Part shown: one piece after another, positions 9,091 to 18,390 of the stretch | Numbering within the stretch: the stretch's first letter is position 1 | Layout of the letters: each line of letters begins with the position of its first letter | DNA from: Caballeronia sp. SEWSISQ10-4 2 | Lineage (GTDB): Bacteria > Pseudomonadota > Gammaproteobacteria > Burkholderiales > Burkholderiaceae | Length of the DNA: 64,000 nucleotides | Direction of reading: 5' to 3' | Assembly (NCBI RefSeq): GCF_030464885.1 | Contig: NZ_JALPRJ010000034.1 | Span: 1 to 64,000 of the forward strand | Program-made: the position numbers and the translations under genes | The notes under the pieces: generated by a model | Seen by the model: the letters and a program-made list of their open reading frames with translations, nothing else | The model's database searches: none | What the model was told of the DNA's origin: nothing

Positions 9091-9540
9091 ATGATCAAGA
9101 CCTTCACTGTGCTTCTCGCCTACCAGTGCCTTGGCGAATTAATAGCATATGCCGGGAACCTGCCGATTCCCGGCGCGGTTATAGGGATGATCCTGTTGTT
9201 AGCCTCCCTGAGTCTGCGCCCCGGCCTTTCATCCGCCATTGAGAGCGACTCTCTTGCCCTGCTTAGGTTTCTGCCTCTTTTGTTCGTTCCAGCAGGAGTC
9301 GGCATCATGGTCTTTGCCGGCCGCGTGGCTCATGACCTGCTCCCGATAGCCGTGTCCGTTGTTGTGAGTACGGCGCTAACAATCGTCGTTTCCGCGCTTG
9401 TCGGCCAAGGCTTGTGCGCTTTATGGCCCGCGCGCGCTGCACCGCTTGCATCGCTCACAACACCGTTTGCATCGCCGCTCCATGCCGACGGAAACACAGC
9501 GCCTGCGGCTGCCGACATTGCGAAGGTTGATACACCGTGA
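9091..9540 (+). CDS. lrgA: LrgA/CidA family holin-like membrane protein
   Basis: A 149-residue integral membrane protein with four hydrophobic segments. It has the family's LGELI, PIPGAVIGMILLL and FLPLLFVPAGVGIM motifs. LrgA/CidA proteins are holin-like and are linked to murein hydrolase control and, more recently, to export of small organic acids; which applies here is unknown. The ATG at 9091 follows AAGGTGA at about 9080-9086, so it is preferred to the upstream in-frame start at 9064. The last bases overlap the GTG of the LrgB gene, showing a two-gene operon. The C-terminus (residues about 120-149) is Ala/Pro-rich and poorly conserved. Confidence 0.85.
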   Translation: MIKTFTVLLAYQCLGELIAYAGNLPIPGAVIGMILLLASLSLRPGLSSAIESDSLALLRFLPLLFVPAGVGIMVFAGRVAHDLLPIAVSVVVSTALTIVVSALVGQGLCALWPARAAPLASLTTPFASPLHADGNTAPAAADIAKVDTP

Positions 9541-10271
9541 ACGTTCATCAGAACATCGCGTCCGCGTGGGGATTTCTCGGAACAACACCGCTTCTTTGGC
9601 TGACCCTCACGTTCCTCGCGTACGCAATCGCGCAGCTCGTCCACGGTTCGCTAAGAAAAAGTGCGCTCGCGAATCCCGTGTTAATTGCAGTAGCGCTTTT
9701 GATACTTGCCTTGCGTGAATCGAACACATCGTATGTCACCTACATGCAAAGCGCCCAACCCATTCAATTTTTGCTCGGACCGGCAATCGTCGCGCTTGCT
9801 ATACCGATGCACCGACAATTGCCTAAATTGCGCCGGCTAGCCCCGCAGCTGGCGGGCGCACTTGTGGCGGGGTGTGCGACGGGCATCTCATCGGCCGTTT
9901 TGATCCCAAGGCTCCTGGGAGCCACCGGTCAAATACTCGCCACTATTGCTCCGAAGAGCGTTACGGCAGGAATTGCTATCCGTATTTCCGAGAAAATCGG
10001 CGGGTTGCCGTCGCTGACGGCCGTCCTTGTGATCATGACCGGCATCACTGGCGCGGTGATTGGCAGCGGCCTTTTGAGGTTGATTCACGTGTCGAGGCAT
10101 GACCTGGGTGGCTTCGCACTGGGTGTCGCGTCCCATGGAATCGGCACTGCTCGTGCGTTGCAGATGAGTGAAGAAGCCGGCGCTTTTGCAGGCCTCGGGA
10201 TGGGCCTGAACGGCATTCTGACGTCCTTTGTCCTGCCAATTATTTATCCAATCCTGAGCGGTTTTTCCTGA
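9537..10271 (+). CDS. lrgB: LrgB family protein
   Basis: A 244-residue integral membrane protein with about six or seven hydrophobic segments. It has the LrgB/CidB hallmarks KSVTAGIAIRISEKIGG, GVASHGIGTARALQMSEEAG and GLGMGLNGI. It partners LrgA in the membrane. The GTG start overlaps the lrgA stop by four bases (GTGA). Downstream sequence after the stop is immediately IS-derived, so any original 3' flank of the operon has been replaced. Named by family only; the physiological substrate is not evident. Confidence 0.85.
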   Translation: MNVHQNIASAWGFLGTTPLLWLTLTFLAYAIAQLVHGSLRKSALANPVLIAVALLILALRESNTSYVTYMQSAQPIQFLLGPAIVALAIPMHRQLPKLRRLAPQLAGALVAGCATGISSAVLIPRLLGATGQILATIAPKSVTAGIAIRISEKIGGLPSLTAVLVIMTGITGAVIGSGLLRLIHVSRHDLGGFALGVASHGIGTARALQMSEEAGAFAGLGMGLNGILTSFVLPIIYPILSGFS

Positions 10272-10285
10272 CGCGACGGACCCAC

Positions 10286-10355
10286 TTCGCGGCTTCATTT
10301 GCAACACTCCTTCTGCTTGCACAGTCTTGGTGTGTTGCATCCACCGGTTGAATCC
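10286..10355 (-). mobile_element. possible 5' end remnant of an IS30-type element
   Basis: Read on the minus strand, this holds a short inverted repeat (GTGTTGCA near 10331-10338, TGCAACAC near 10299-10306) and ends in a GTGTTGCAAATGAAGCCGCG stretch. It resembles the leader and first codons (MKPR) of IS30-family transposases in Burkholderiaceae. It breaks off after those codons, next to the lrgB stop. The identification is from memory of the family leader and is tentative. Confidence 0.3.
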
Positions 10356-10567
10356 GCACCGACGGCCCACCGGATGGCATCGTTCAACGAAGGGCCGCTT
10401 TCTGCCGTGAAACCGACTTTCGAATGTCCGCGCGACGGCATCAATGAACGTCAGAAGATGGCAGGCACGTGCCCGATGGCGATCATTTGAGCTGGATCCA
10501 GGTGTCAGTCGAACATCTGCGTAGATGCGCTCCTATCAGTGTCTCTGGTCCTACTCGGCGTCTTCTT

Positions 10568-10795
10568 TCAGATGCGCGGTAGAGCTGAGGTTTCGCCAGG
10601 CGTCAGCAGGCCGACCTGGGCGTAGACACGGAGCTTTTCGCGCGTATCGTTGATGTCCAGGTTGCGCATGGTCAACTGCCCGATCCGGTCGCGCGGCGAG
10701 AACGTCGACGTAACTTTTTCCATCGACAACCGTTCCGGCTGATAGGTCAGGTTCGGCGACTTCGTGCTCATGATCGAATAGTCCGACGTTTGACT
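10568..10795 (-). pseudogene. argG 3' fragment (argininosuccinate synthase C-terminus)
   Basis: The minus strand reads SDYSIMSTKSPNLTYQPERL, then SMEKV, DRIGQLTMRNLDINDTREKL and YAQVGLLTPGETSALP before a TGA. This is the C-terminal end of the long-type argininosuccinate synthase of the arginine pathway. Only about 70 of roughly 445 residues remain, with no start, so it is a non-functional fragment. It lies beside a transposase fragment, suggesting it was carried or stranded by IS-mediated rearrangement. A functional argG is presumably elsewhere in the genome (inference). Confidence 0.8.
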
Positions 10796-10851
10796 CGGCG
10801 CCCGAGCTAACCTGTTGAAGCGCTGAGAGATTTTCGAACCGAAGGGGTTGG

Positions 10852-11139
10852 CTACTGGGAACAGGCAGGGTCGATGCCAAGCAGCGCAAAGGCTTTGCTC
10901 TGCAACGGTGTGGGACGGGTCGTGATAACGATCTTCGCCTGTGGATTGACCGGAGTGGAAGTGATGTTATAGGTCAAGGTGGCGAGGTCTTGCAGCAGCG
11001 TATGCAGGCTATGCACCGGCAGGTCATCGTCGCTACGATGGCGCGCGGCTTTGGCTTTGGCCCCCTCGGAGCGCGGCGTCGGCATCACCGGATTGGCGCG
11101 CTGATCACGCAGCACCGCCAGTTCCTCATCGTCATGCAA
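10852..11139 (-). pseudogene. IS transposase C-terminal fragment
   Basis: The frame reads ELAVLRDQRANPVMP, then SLHTLLQDLATLTYNI and TRPTPLQSKAFALLGIDPAC. This matches the C-terminal end of IS1634/IS4-like transposases (typical endings: RPTPLQ..AF.LLG). The catalytic DDE core is absent and no IS end is evident. It is a remnant only. Confidence 0.6.
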
Positions 11140-11241
11140 GAGCCTCTAATAGCGGCAGGTGTCGTGACAGGTGGTGCCACCATTCGTGAAGAATTTCTTT
11201 AAATTCAAGGGGGTCAGAATCTCTGTCGGTCGACAACAGTT

Positions 11242-11490
11242 ATGCGACTGAGCGACAAAGCAAGTGCGACTGGCCTACATGGCGTGCAGGTGATAGGCGG
11301 CGAAAGCGCACTGCCGGAAGGCGCTGCCTAGCGACTGATTTTCAGTTCCGCGCACGGCAAGCCATTGTTCGACTACGAGGCTACTGTGCAAAGCGGTGAA
11401 TGGCGCCTGGACATGCCGTTCTTCATTGTCGAGAACTTCATTGTGGAGAAAATCGCGTCTCGAGAAATCGTGATGCGCCGGGACGTATAA
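11242..11490 (+). pseudogene. unrecognised short ORF with in-frame TAG
   Basis: From an ATG at 11242 the plus strand reads about 82 codons to TAA, interrupted by TAG at 11329-11331. The second half (KPLFDYEATVQSGEWRLDMP, then FFIVENFIVEKIASREIVMR) has a protein-like composition. The minus strand is also open (11275-11568) but overlaps the sbcC 3' end and gives an unrecognised product. I cannot tell which strand was coding. With the stop it is at best a decayed gene. Confidence 0.3.
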
Positions 11491-11497
11491 CCGCTGC

Positions 11498-14400
11498 TCA
11501 CGCACCCACCACTTCCACCGTCGAGAAGCCAATTCCCACGCTTTTCGCCACCCTGATCTGCAACGCAATGCGCTCCTTGAGCGCTTCCACGTGACTGATC
11601 ACGCCAATCATCTTGCCGCTCGCATTCAAGGAATCGAGCGCGTTCAACGCGATCTCCAATGTCTCGCCATCGAGCGTGCCGAAACCTTCATCGAGGAACA
11701 AGGAATCAATGGACGTCTTGAAACTCACCAGATCCGATAAAGCCAGCGCCAGCGCAAGACTCACCAGGAAACTCTCGCCACCCGACAGCGTGCGTGTGTC
11801 GCGCGCAACGTCGCCTTGCCACATATCGAGTACTTCCATTTCCAGATCACCGGCGAGCTTGCGATTCAACTGATAACGCCCGTGCAGCTGCACGAGTTGC
11901 CGGTTCGCGAGATAGATCAAATGATCGAGCGTCAGGCCTTGAGCAAATTTCCGATACTTCGCGCCATCGGCGGAACCGATCAGACTGCTTAAGCGTTGCC
12001 ACAAGTCGTAACGTGTGCGTTGCGCATCGATTTGCTGAAATAACGCCTGCTTCTCTAGCCGTAGCCGATCATCGTTCTCGAGCCTCGCACGAAGACCGCC
12101 TTTCTGCTCGCTCAAGGTCCTCGATGTGGCGATCATTGCGTCAAGCGTGTTCTGCAGTAACTCTGTATCTTGATCAGTCTTCGGATCCTTCAGCAATTCC
12201 GCGCGATGAATTTCCGCGTTCGTGCGTAGCGTACGCACGGTTGTCGATAGCTCATCGAGCTCTCGCTTCAGTCTTTGCAAGCGCTCGCGTTCTTCGTTCG
12301 GCAGCAGCGCTTTGGAGAATGCTTGTTCATCGGCGAACAGGCTTTTGCTTAACGCACTCGTCCATGCCGACGATGTTTTCTCCCCACGTTCGGTGTCTTC
12401 GCTCAGGCGAATCGTTAGCGTGCGTTCGGTGCCATCGAGAGCGTTCGCTTTATCGCGTGCAGTTTCATAGTGTTGCATAGCCGATAAAAGCGCTGCATCG
12501 GGATCGTCCGTTGCTGCAATAGCTTCGCTCTGCAATCCCACAAAATCCGCTTCGCAAGTGGCCCATCGCGTGGCCCATTTTTCTGTCTCGGCCGATGCCG
12601 TTTCAAGCGCCTGCCGTGCGCGCTCGGATTGCTGTGTCAAAGCGCGGCTTTTGTCCAGCGCCTTCTGCCAGACGCTCCACTCGGCGTCACGCTCAGTGAG
12701 CCACGCTTGCCAGCGTGTCCACGAATCAGGGCGTGCATAGCCAACGGATGTCACGGATTCATCGAGCGCCTGTTCTCGTTTAACCAGCGCTTTTTGCAGC
12801 GCTTCGGCATGGTCAGCGGTTTCCTTCAGTGACGTGCCAGCAGCGTTTTGTTTCTCTTCGAGCAGCTTCAGATCGTGCTGATGTTGCATAGAAAAGCGCT
12901 CCGCCGCATTCGCGGCGTTCGCGTGTTGCTCGATCACGCCCTGCTGTTGATCGGCCGCCGCGAGCGTCTCTTGTACAAGCTTCAGCTTGGCAGCGTGTTT
13001 ATCGATATACGCATCGAGCGCGTCACGATCAACGGCTTCCAGTTCAAGTTCGATGCATAGATTTTTCCAGCTGTCGGCATGCGAGGCTTCATCGATGAGC
13101 CACGTATCGATACGTTTGCCAAGCTGGCCGAGCGCGAGGTTTAGCCCGGCAATTGTCAGGTTGACCGTCGCGGCTTCCTTGCGTTTGCCGTCCAACGCAA
13201 GCTCCTTGTCCTTCAGCGCAAGTTCAGTCGCCGACACATCAAGCGCTGCGTACGCGCTGATGGCCGGATGCTCGATCGAGCCGCACAAAGGACATGCCTC
13301 GCCAGGCTGCAATGCCGCGCGATGACCGGCGAGATCCAGGATCCGCTGTTCCTGATGCAGCAATCTGCGTTTGTCTTCAATCTGTTCGACGAGCGTTTCA
13401 TTGTCCTTGGCGAGACGATCGCGTTGCTCGATCAAGGGCTTGAGCGATGCGCTCTTTTGTACCACCTCATCGCGATCTAGCGCGACTTGCTTAGTCCCGC
13501 GGGCAATCGTTTCACCGATATGCACCAGCTTGTCAAACAACCGATGTTGGTCTTGAAGCCGCTGGGAGCGGCTCTTCAAAGTCGATTCGCTCTCACCATT
13601 TAGCGTCGTCAAAAGCTTGGTACGCTGCTCGTTCTCGCTTTTGCGCGCGGCCTCGGCTGCCACCAAAGCGTCTCGCACGGCAATCCACTGAGCATCGATT
13701 GTCAGCGCTTGCGCATCGATCAACGCGAGCAAGTCATCATGCTTTTTGCGTGTTATCCCGATGTCACTCAACGTCTGCAGACGTGCGTCGAACTGCTGCC
13801 GCCACGACGCAATCTGCTCACCGAGCTTGCTGCGATGCGGATGTTCATCGAGTGTGGACTGAACGGTTTTAGCTTCCGATAACACCTCGTTTAACGTGCG
13901 TTGCCGCAGCTCGGTAATCCGTCCGCCCATCACCGATGCCAGACGTAACCCGCGCGCAGCGTCCAGCGAAGCTGTCTGCTTGTCCGCCTTTGCGCAGGCT
14001 AACTGGCGCGCGGTTTCCGCATGCCTTTCACGAGCCGAAAGCATCGCTATATGATCCAAGCGCAGCTTTTCAGCGGGTTCGCTTGCGGCCAGGCGATCGA
14101 GTTGAGGTTTGGCATCGGCGATCTTCGAGTCCGCTTGCCGCTCGTTCACCAGCGCCTGTTCGAGCCGCGTTTGCGCCGCCGATAACGCCAGCCGCCACGC
14201 CAGCATCACGCGCGTTGCATCGAGTTGCTTACCAAGCGCCGCTTCTTGTTCGCCAAGCTTGGTTTGTTCCTGCTGCAAGCCGAGCCGCTGTTCCTCGGTC
14301 AGCAACTGAACGCCGTCCGCCTGGGCCAGAAGCGTGTCCAAAGCGAGCTTTTCGGCACGCGTTCGCTCGAACACGTTCTGCGAGATCGTGCCGTAGATAT

Positions 14401-14935
14401 CGGTGCCGGTGAGCTCTTCGAGCAACTCGGCGCGCTCGTTCGCCTTCGCTTCGAGGAACGCGGCGAAGCCGCCTTGCGCGAGCATCATCGACTTCGTGAA
14501 GCGGCCGAAATCCAGTCCGGTGATCTCTTCGACCTTCCTTAACTTGTCGACGATCCGATCAGTCACGATGGTGCCATCGAGACGCGCGAGTTCCACCTTC
14601 GGCGCTTGCAGATTGCCATCGGCTTTGTCGCGCGCGCGGCGCTGGCTCCAGAACGCCCGATACCCTTCGCCCTTCACCTCGAACTCCACTTCCGCGAGGC
14701 ATTCGAACGTGTGCCGCGTCATCAGCTCGTTGGTCCCTTGCGAGACCGTGTCCATGCGCGGCGTGCGGTGATAGAGCGCAAGGCAGATCGCGTCAAGCAA
14801 CGTCGTCTTGCCGGCGCCGGTTGGACCGGTAATCGCGAACAAGCCGTTATCGCGAAACGGCGGCTGGCTGAAGTCGATCTTCCACTCGCCCTTGAGCGAG
14901 TTCAAATTCCGCAAACGCAACGACAAAATCTTCAT
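11498..14935 (-). CDS. sbcC: SbcC, exonuclease subunit (Rad50-like SMC ATPase)
   Basis: The 1145-residue product is the ATPase/coiled-coil subunit of the SbcCD nuclease, which opens hairpins and protein-blocked DNA ends. It has an N-terminal Walker A motif (GPTGAGKTT, residues 37-45) and very long heptad-rich coiled coils. A zinc-hook CPLC lies near residue 547 in the middle of the coil. C-terminal LSGGE (about 1048) and Walker B SLFLDEGFGTLD (about 1078) complete the ATPase. Its ATG overlaps the sbcD stop by four bases, so the two are co-translated in the order sbcD-sbcC. Length is close to the usual 1000-1150. It appears intact. Confidence 0.96.
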   Translation of the reverse strand: MKILSLRLRNLNSLKGEWKIDFSQPPFRDNGLFAITGPTGAGKTTLLDAICLALYHRTPRMDTVSQGTNELMTRHTFECLAEVEFEVKGEGYRAFWSQRRARDKADGNLQAPKVELARLDGTIVTDRIVDKLRKVEEITGLDFGRFTKSMMLAQGGFAAFLEAKANERAELLEELTGTDIYGTISQNVFERTRAEKLALDTLLAQADGVQLLTEEQRLGLQQEQTKLGEQEAALGKQLDATRVMLAWRLALSAAQTRLEQALVNERQADSKIADAKPQLDRLAASEPAEKLRLDHIAMLSARERHAETARQLACAKADKQTASLDAARGLRLASVMGGRITELRQRTLNEVLSEAKTVQSTLDEHPHRSKLGEQIASWRQQFDARLQTLSDIGITRKKHDDLLALIDAQALTIDAQWIAVRDALVAAEAARKSENEQRTKLLTTLNGESESTLKSRSQRLQDQHRLFDKLVHIGETIARGTKQVALDRDEVVQKSASLKPLIEQRDRLAKDNETLVEQIEDKRRLLHQEQRILDLAGHRAALQPGEACPLCGSIEHPAISAYAALDVSATELALKDKELALDGKRKEAATVNLTIAGLNLALGQLGKRIDTWLIDEASHADSWKNLCIELELEAVDRDALDAYIDKHAAKLKLVQETLAAADQQQGVIEQHANAANAAERFSMQHQHDLKLLEEKQNAAGTSLKETADHAEALQKALVKREQALDESVTSVGYARPDSWTRWQAWLTERDAEWSVWQKALDKSRALTQQSERARQALETASAETEKWATRWATCEADFVGLQSEAIAATDDPDAALLSAMQHYETARDKANALDGTERTLTIRLSEDTERGEKTSSAWTSALSKSLFADEQAFSKALLPNEERERLQRLKRELDELSTTVRTLRTNAEIHRAELLKDPKTDQDTELLQNTLDAMIATSRTLSEQKGGLRARLENDDRLRLEKQALFQQIDAQRTRYDLWQRLSSLIGSADGAKYRKFAQGLTLDHLIYLANRQLVQLHGRYQLNRKLAGDLEMEVLDMWQGDVARDTRTLSGGESFLVSLALALALSDLVSFKTSIDSLFLDEGFGTLDGETLEIALNALDSLNASGKMIGVISHVEALKERIALQIRVAKSVGIGFSTVEVVGA

Positions 14936-16155
14936 TGCGCGTTCGCCTCGCCGCTCTCCGCCACGACCTCGCGATACATCGTTAAGAGCTGCGCACGCGT
15001 TTCCTCGTCGATGGTTTCAGATTGCAGCCGGCGCGCGAATACATCATCGGGTGTGAGTTCGTTCAAGGTTTCCTTCGCTTGCGATTGCAATGCGTTCATC
15101 GCGGAAGAACGCTCGCGGCGAATGCGCAGTACTTCCACCGGCAGGTTTTCGGTGATCGTCTGGATGCGAGCGTTAAGGTCGCTGAGATAGTCATCGGCGC
15201 AGACCACGATTTCGAGCCACACGGTTGCGCCTTCAACCACCTGAGACGCAACCACCGCGACTGCCGCCTCAAGCTCTTTCAACGATCCTTTCACTGACAT
15301 CAGCGGCTGAAAGCACGGCACCTCGAGCACGCTCACGCGCTCAAGTCCGTCTGGAGAAACATCCACGAGCAGCATCTCCTTTTGCTGCCGCGCTTCATCG
15401 AAGCTCAATGCAATGGGCGATCCGCTGTACCGGATGTGCTCGAATCCGCCCACTTTTTGCGGCCGATGAATATGCCCAAGCGCGATGTAGTCTGCCGCAG
15501 GAAACGCGGCTGTCGGGAACGCTTCCAACGCGCCGACATAAATCTCCCGCACCGACTCACTCGCGCTCGCGCCGACCGTCGTCAAATGACCGGTCGCGAT
15601 GATCGGCAAGTGCGCGCCAAGCTCCACGCGCTTTTCTTCGGCCAGCGCGAACAACGCCTGATAGTGCGCGTGAATCGCATCTTGCAGCGACTGCTGCTTG
15701 TCGCGCGCGTTCTGTCCCGCGATGCTCTGCAGTACGTCGCGTGGACGGATGAACGGGATTGCACAGACGATTGCACCGGGCTTGCCTTCGCGTGTATTGA
15801 GCACGCGAACCTGTTCATCCGGATCGTCACGAACGGAGGCAATCACCACGGTATTCAACGCCGTCAGTAAGTTGCGCGACTCTTCCAGCACGGCGACGGA
15901 ATCGTGATTACCCGCAAGCAGCGTCAAGCCCACGCCCGCGTCACGCAAAGCGAGAATCAGCGTGTAATAAAGCTCGCGGGCATAGCTGGGCGGTGCGCCG
16001 GTGTCGAAGATATCGCCGGCGATCAGTACCGAATCGACCGCATGCAGCCGCGTCTGCTCGACCAGCCACGCAATCAGCTTTTGATGTTCGGCCTGGCGTG
16101 AATGCCCGAGAAAGTACTGGCCGAGGTGCCAGTCCGAGGTGTGCAGGATTCGCAT
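14932..16155 (-). CDS. sbcD: SbcD, nuclease subunit
   Basis: A 407-residue Mre11-like metallophosphoesterase. All phosphoesterase motifs are visible: SDWHLGQY near the N-terminus, GDIFDTG, GNHDS, a central TGHLT, and GHIHRP. It supplies the Mn-dependent nuclease activity of SbcCD. It is the first gene of the sbcDC operon and overlaps sbcC by ATGA. The start at 16155 gives the family-standard MRILHTSDWHLG. Intact. Confidence 0.96.
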   Translation of the reverse strand: MRILHTSDWHLGQYFLGHSRQAEHQKLIAWLVEQTRLHAVDSVLIAGDIFDTGAPPSYARELYYTLILALRDAGVGLTLLAGNHDSVAVLEESRNLLTALNTVVIASVRDDPDEQVRVLNTREGKPGAIVCAIPFIRPRDVLQSIAGQNARDKQQSLQDAIHAHYQALFALAEEKRVELGAHLPIIATGHLTTVGASASESVREIYVGALEAFPTAAFPAADYIALGHIHRPQKVGGFEHIRYSGSPIALSFDEARQQKEMLLVDVSPDGLERVSVLEVPCFQPLMSVKGSLKELEAAVAVVASQVVEGATVWLEIVVCADDYLSDLNARIQTITENLPVEVLRIRRERSSAMNALQSQAKETLNELTPDDVFARRLQSETIDEETRAQLLTMYREVVAESGEANAQ

Positions 16156-16387
16156 CGAAGGGTCGGGTTGAAGGCGTTGCCGCGCATGGTTCTAGTGGCT
16201 GCCAGTTTAGCCGATCGACTCGGCCAGCATTGAGCTAGCACCCTAAAAACCCACGCAAAATGCCGTAAACGAGGCAATTGCGGCGTGTACGCGTACACTT
16301 CGGCTTCTATTGCGCGCAAACAGCGTGCGCTGGCCCTGCCGGCGCCCTTTTTACGCTGCAACTCCATCCATTACGCTCAAATCAATC

Positions 16388-16585
16388 ATGTTTATCTGCC
16401 GAAACCAGCCGTGCGGCGCCGAATGGCAGCTCGCCGACGTGCTCATCAAGAACGAAGGCCAGGGCCTCATGTTCCGCTGCCCCATGTGTGGCGCGCGCAA
16501 CAAGGTGCTCCGCCACGACGCGCCCGACGGCACCATCACCTACGAGCAGGACAATTCGGTCCCGCCGAAACCTGCCGCAAAGTAA
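16388..16585 (+). CDS. small zinc-ribbon protein
   Basis: A 65-residue protein with two Cys pairs: CRNQPC at residues 4-9 and CPMC at about 31-34. The pattern fits a single four-Cys zinc-binding ribbon, followed by a charged tail. Family role unknown; similar small Burkholderiaceae proteins are annotated only as hypothetical. The ATG at 16388 starts directly at MFICRN. It sits just upstream of dbpA with a four-base gap, so the two are probably co-transcribed, which hints at an RNA- or ribosome-related role (inference). Confidence 0.7.
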   Translation: MFICRNQPCGAEWQLADVLIKNEGQGLMFRCPMCGARNKVLRHDAPDGTITYEQDNSVPPKPAAK

Positions 16586-16589
16586 TTCC

Positions 16590-17972
16590 ATGACCACGCC
16601 TACTTCTTTCAGCGCTCTGCCGCTTTCGCCGGCGATGCTGGCGAACCTCGAACAGCTCGGTTATCTCACGATGACCCCGATCCAGGCCGCCAGCCTGCCG
16701 ATCGCGCTCGCCGGCCACGATCTCATCGCGCAGGCCAAGACGGGCAGCGGTAAGACCGCCGCGTTCGCGTTGCCGCTGCTCGCGAAGATCGATCCGCGGC
16801 TGTTTTCCGTGCAGGCGCTCGTGCTGTGCCCGACGCGTGAACTCGCCGATCAGGTGACGCAAGAAATCCGCCGGATCGCGCGCGCGGAAGACAACATCAA
16901 GATCCTGACGCTGTGCGGCGGCTCGCCGATGCGGCCGCAGATCGCGAGCCTTGAACATGGCTGCCATATTGCCGTGGGAACGCCGGGACGGATCATGGAT
17001 CACCTGGAGCGCGGCACGCTGCCGTTGACCGCGCTAAAAACGCTCGTACTCGATGAAGCCGATCGCATGCTCGACATGGGTTTCTTTGACGACATCGTCG
17101 CGGTCGTCAAGCAATGCCCGAAGGATCGCCAGACGCTGCTATTTTCCGCGACGTATCCGGAAGGCATCGCCAAGCTGAGTCAGCAATTCCTGCGCAAGCC
17201 CCAGGAAATCAAGCTCACCGAGCAGCACACGAATTCGAAGATCAAGCAGCGCTTCTACGAAGTCCACGACAACGAACGCTTGCACGCCGTCGGCCTGTTG
17301 CTCGATCACTACCAACCGGTGAGCACGCTCGCGTTCTGCAACACGAAGCAGCAATGCCGCGACTTGCTCGATGTCCTCGTCGCGCAGGGTTTCAACGCGC
17401 TCGCGCTGCACGGTGAACTGGAACAACGCGAACGCGATCAGGTGCTCGTGCAGTTCGCCAACCGTAGCTGCTCGGTATTGGTCGCGACAGACGTTGCCGC
17501 GCGCGGGCTCGATATCGCTCAACTGGAGGCGGTGATCAACGTCGATGTCACGCCCGACCCGGAGATCCACGTGCATCGCATCGGCCGAACGGGCCGCGCG
17601 GATCAGGAAGGCTGGGCGCTGAGTCTCGCGAGCATGGACGAAATGGGGCGCGTGGGCACGATCGAACAAGCGCAGAAGAAGGAAGTCGAGTGGCACAAAC
17701 TAAGCGAGCTGACGCCGGCGAAGCCCGGTCATCTTCAGCCGCCGATGGCTACGCTGCAGATCCTCGGCGGCCGTAAAGAGAAGATTCGTCCCGGCGATGT
17801 CCTCGGCGCGCTCACCGGCGATGCCGGTTTCGAAGGCTCGCAGATCGGCAAGATCAATGTGACGGACATGGTCACGTATGTTGCGGTGTCGCGCGACATC
17901 GCGGATCAGGCGGTGAAGAAGTTGTCGGCGGGCAAGGTGAAGGGCAAGAAGGTCAAGGTGCGGCGCATTTAA
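16590..17972 (+). CDS. dbpA: DbpA, DEAD-box ATP-dependent RNA helicase
   Basis: 460 residues. Helicase motifs in order: Q motif (TMTPIQ), motif I AKTGSGKT, PTRELA, GG, TPGRIMD, DEAD (LDEADRMLDMGF), SAT (LFSATYP), ARGLD, and HRIGRTGR. The C-terminal 75 residues (LQILGGRKEKIRPGDVLGAL to KVKVRRI) match the DbpA RNA-binding domain that recognises the 23S rRNA hairpin 92 region, so the role is 50S assembly. Start at the ATG at 16590, after a small zinc-ribbon gene. Length fits the family (about 460). Confidence 0.95.
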   Translation: MTTPTSFSALPLSPAMLANLEQLGYLTMTPIQAASLPIALAGHDLIAQAKTGSGKTAAFALPLLAKIDPRLFSVQALVLCPTRELADQVTQEIRRIARAEDNIKILTLCGGSPMRPQIASLEHGCHIAVGTPGRIMDHLERGTLPLTALKTLVLDEADRMLDMGFFDDIVAVVKQCPKDRQTLLFSATYPEGIAKLSQQFLRKPQEIKLTEQHTNSKIKQRFYEVHDNERLHAVGLLLDHYQPVSTLAFCNTKQQCRDLLDVLVAQGFNALALHGELEQRERDQVLVQFANRSCSVLVATDVAARGLDIAQLEAVINVDVTPDPEIHVHRIGRTGRADQEGWALSLASMDEMGRVGTIEQAQKKEVEWHKLSELTPAKPGHLQPPMATLQILGGRKEKIRPGDVLGALTGDAGFEGSQIGKINVTDMVTYVAVSRDIADQAVKKLSAGKVKGKKVKVRRI

Positions 17973-18142
17973 ATCAAGCTAAATCAAGCGCTAGGCCGGC
18001 AATTTGCACCCCGCTGAATAGAAACCCACAACGAAACGCATCACTTCAATCGAAGAAACTAGGGATAGGAGCAATCCGATAGCTGGGCGGGAAAGCGTCA
18101 TCTAGCATCGACGGGTTATCTACTTTGCTGAGCGAACCCGCC

Positions 18143-18325
18143 ATGAATCAACTTTGCGCACCACTCGCCGCCGCTTTAGTTCATCACCAAGCCGGGCGTT
18201 TGGCCGACGCGGACAGCGGGTATCGCGAGATTCTCGACGAGCGCCCCGATCACGTCGACGCGCTGCACGACCTTGGCGTTGGGCGACTGGAGCGCGGCCG
18301 GTGGCGCAGGCGAAAGCGGCGCTGA
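18143..18325 (+). pseudogene. TPR protein N-terminal fragment
   Basis: MNQLCAPLAAALVHHQAGRL then ADADSGYREILDERPDHVDA LHDLGVGRLERGR reads as the first TPR unit of a tetratricopeptide protein, as at the start of OGT/SPINDLY-like glycosyltransferases. It then degenerates into Arg-rich sequence and stops after 60 residues. No further TPR units follow. Probably a remnant; a tiny functional protein cannot be excluded. Confidence 0.5.
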
Positions 18326-18390
18326 AGGCGGGCTGATCATCGCCCGCTTGGCACATTGGCCATAGCAGTTGGCCAACAGCTTGACGCTGC

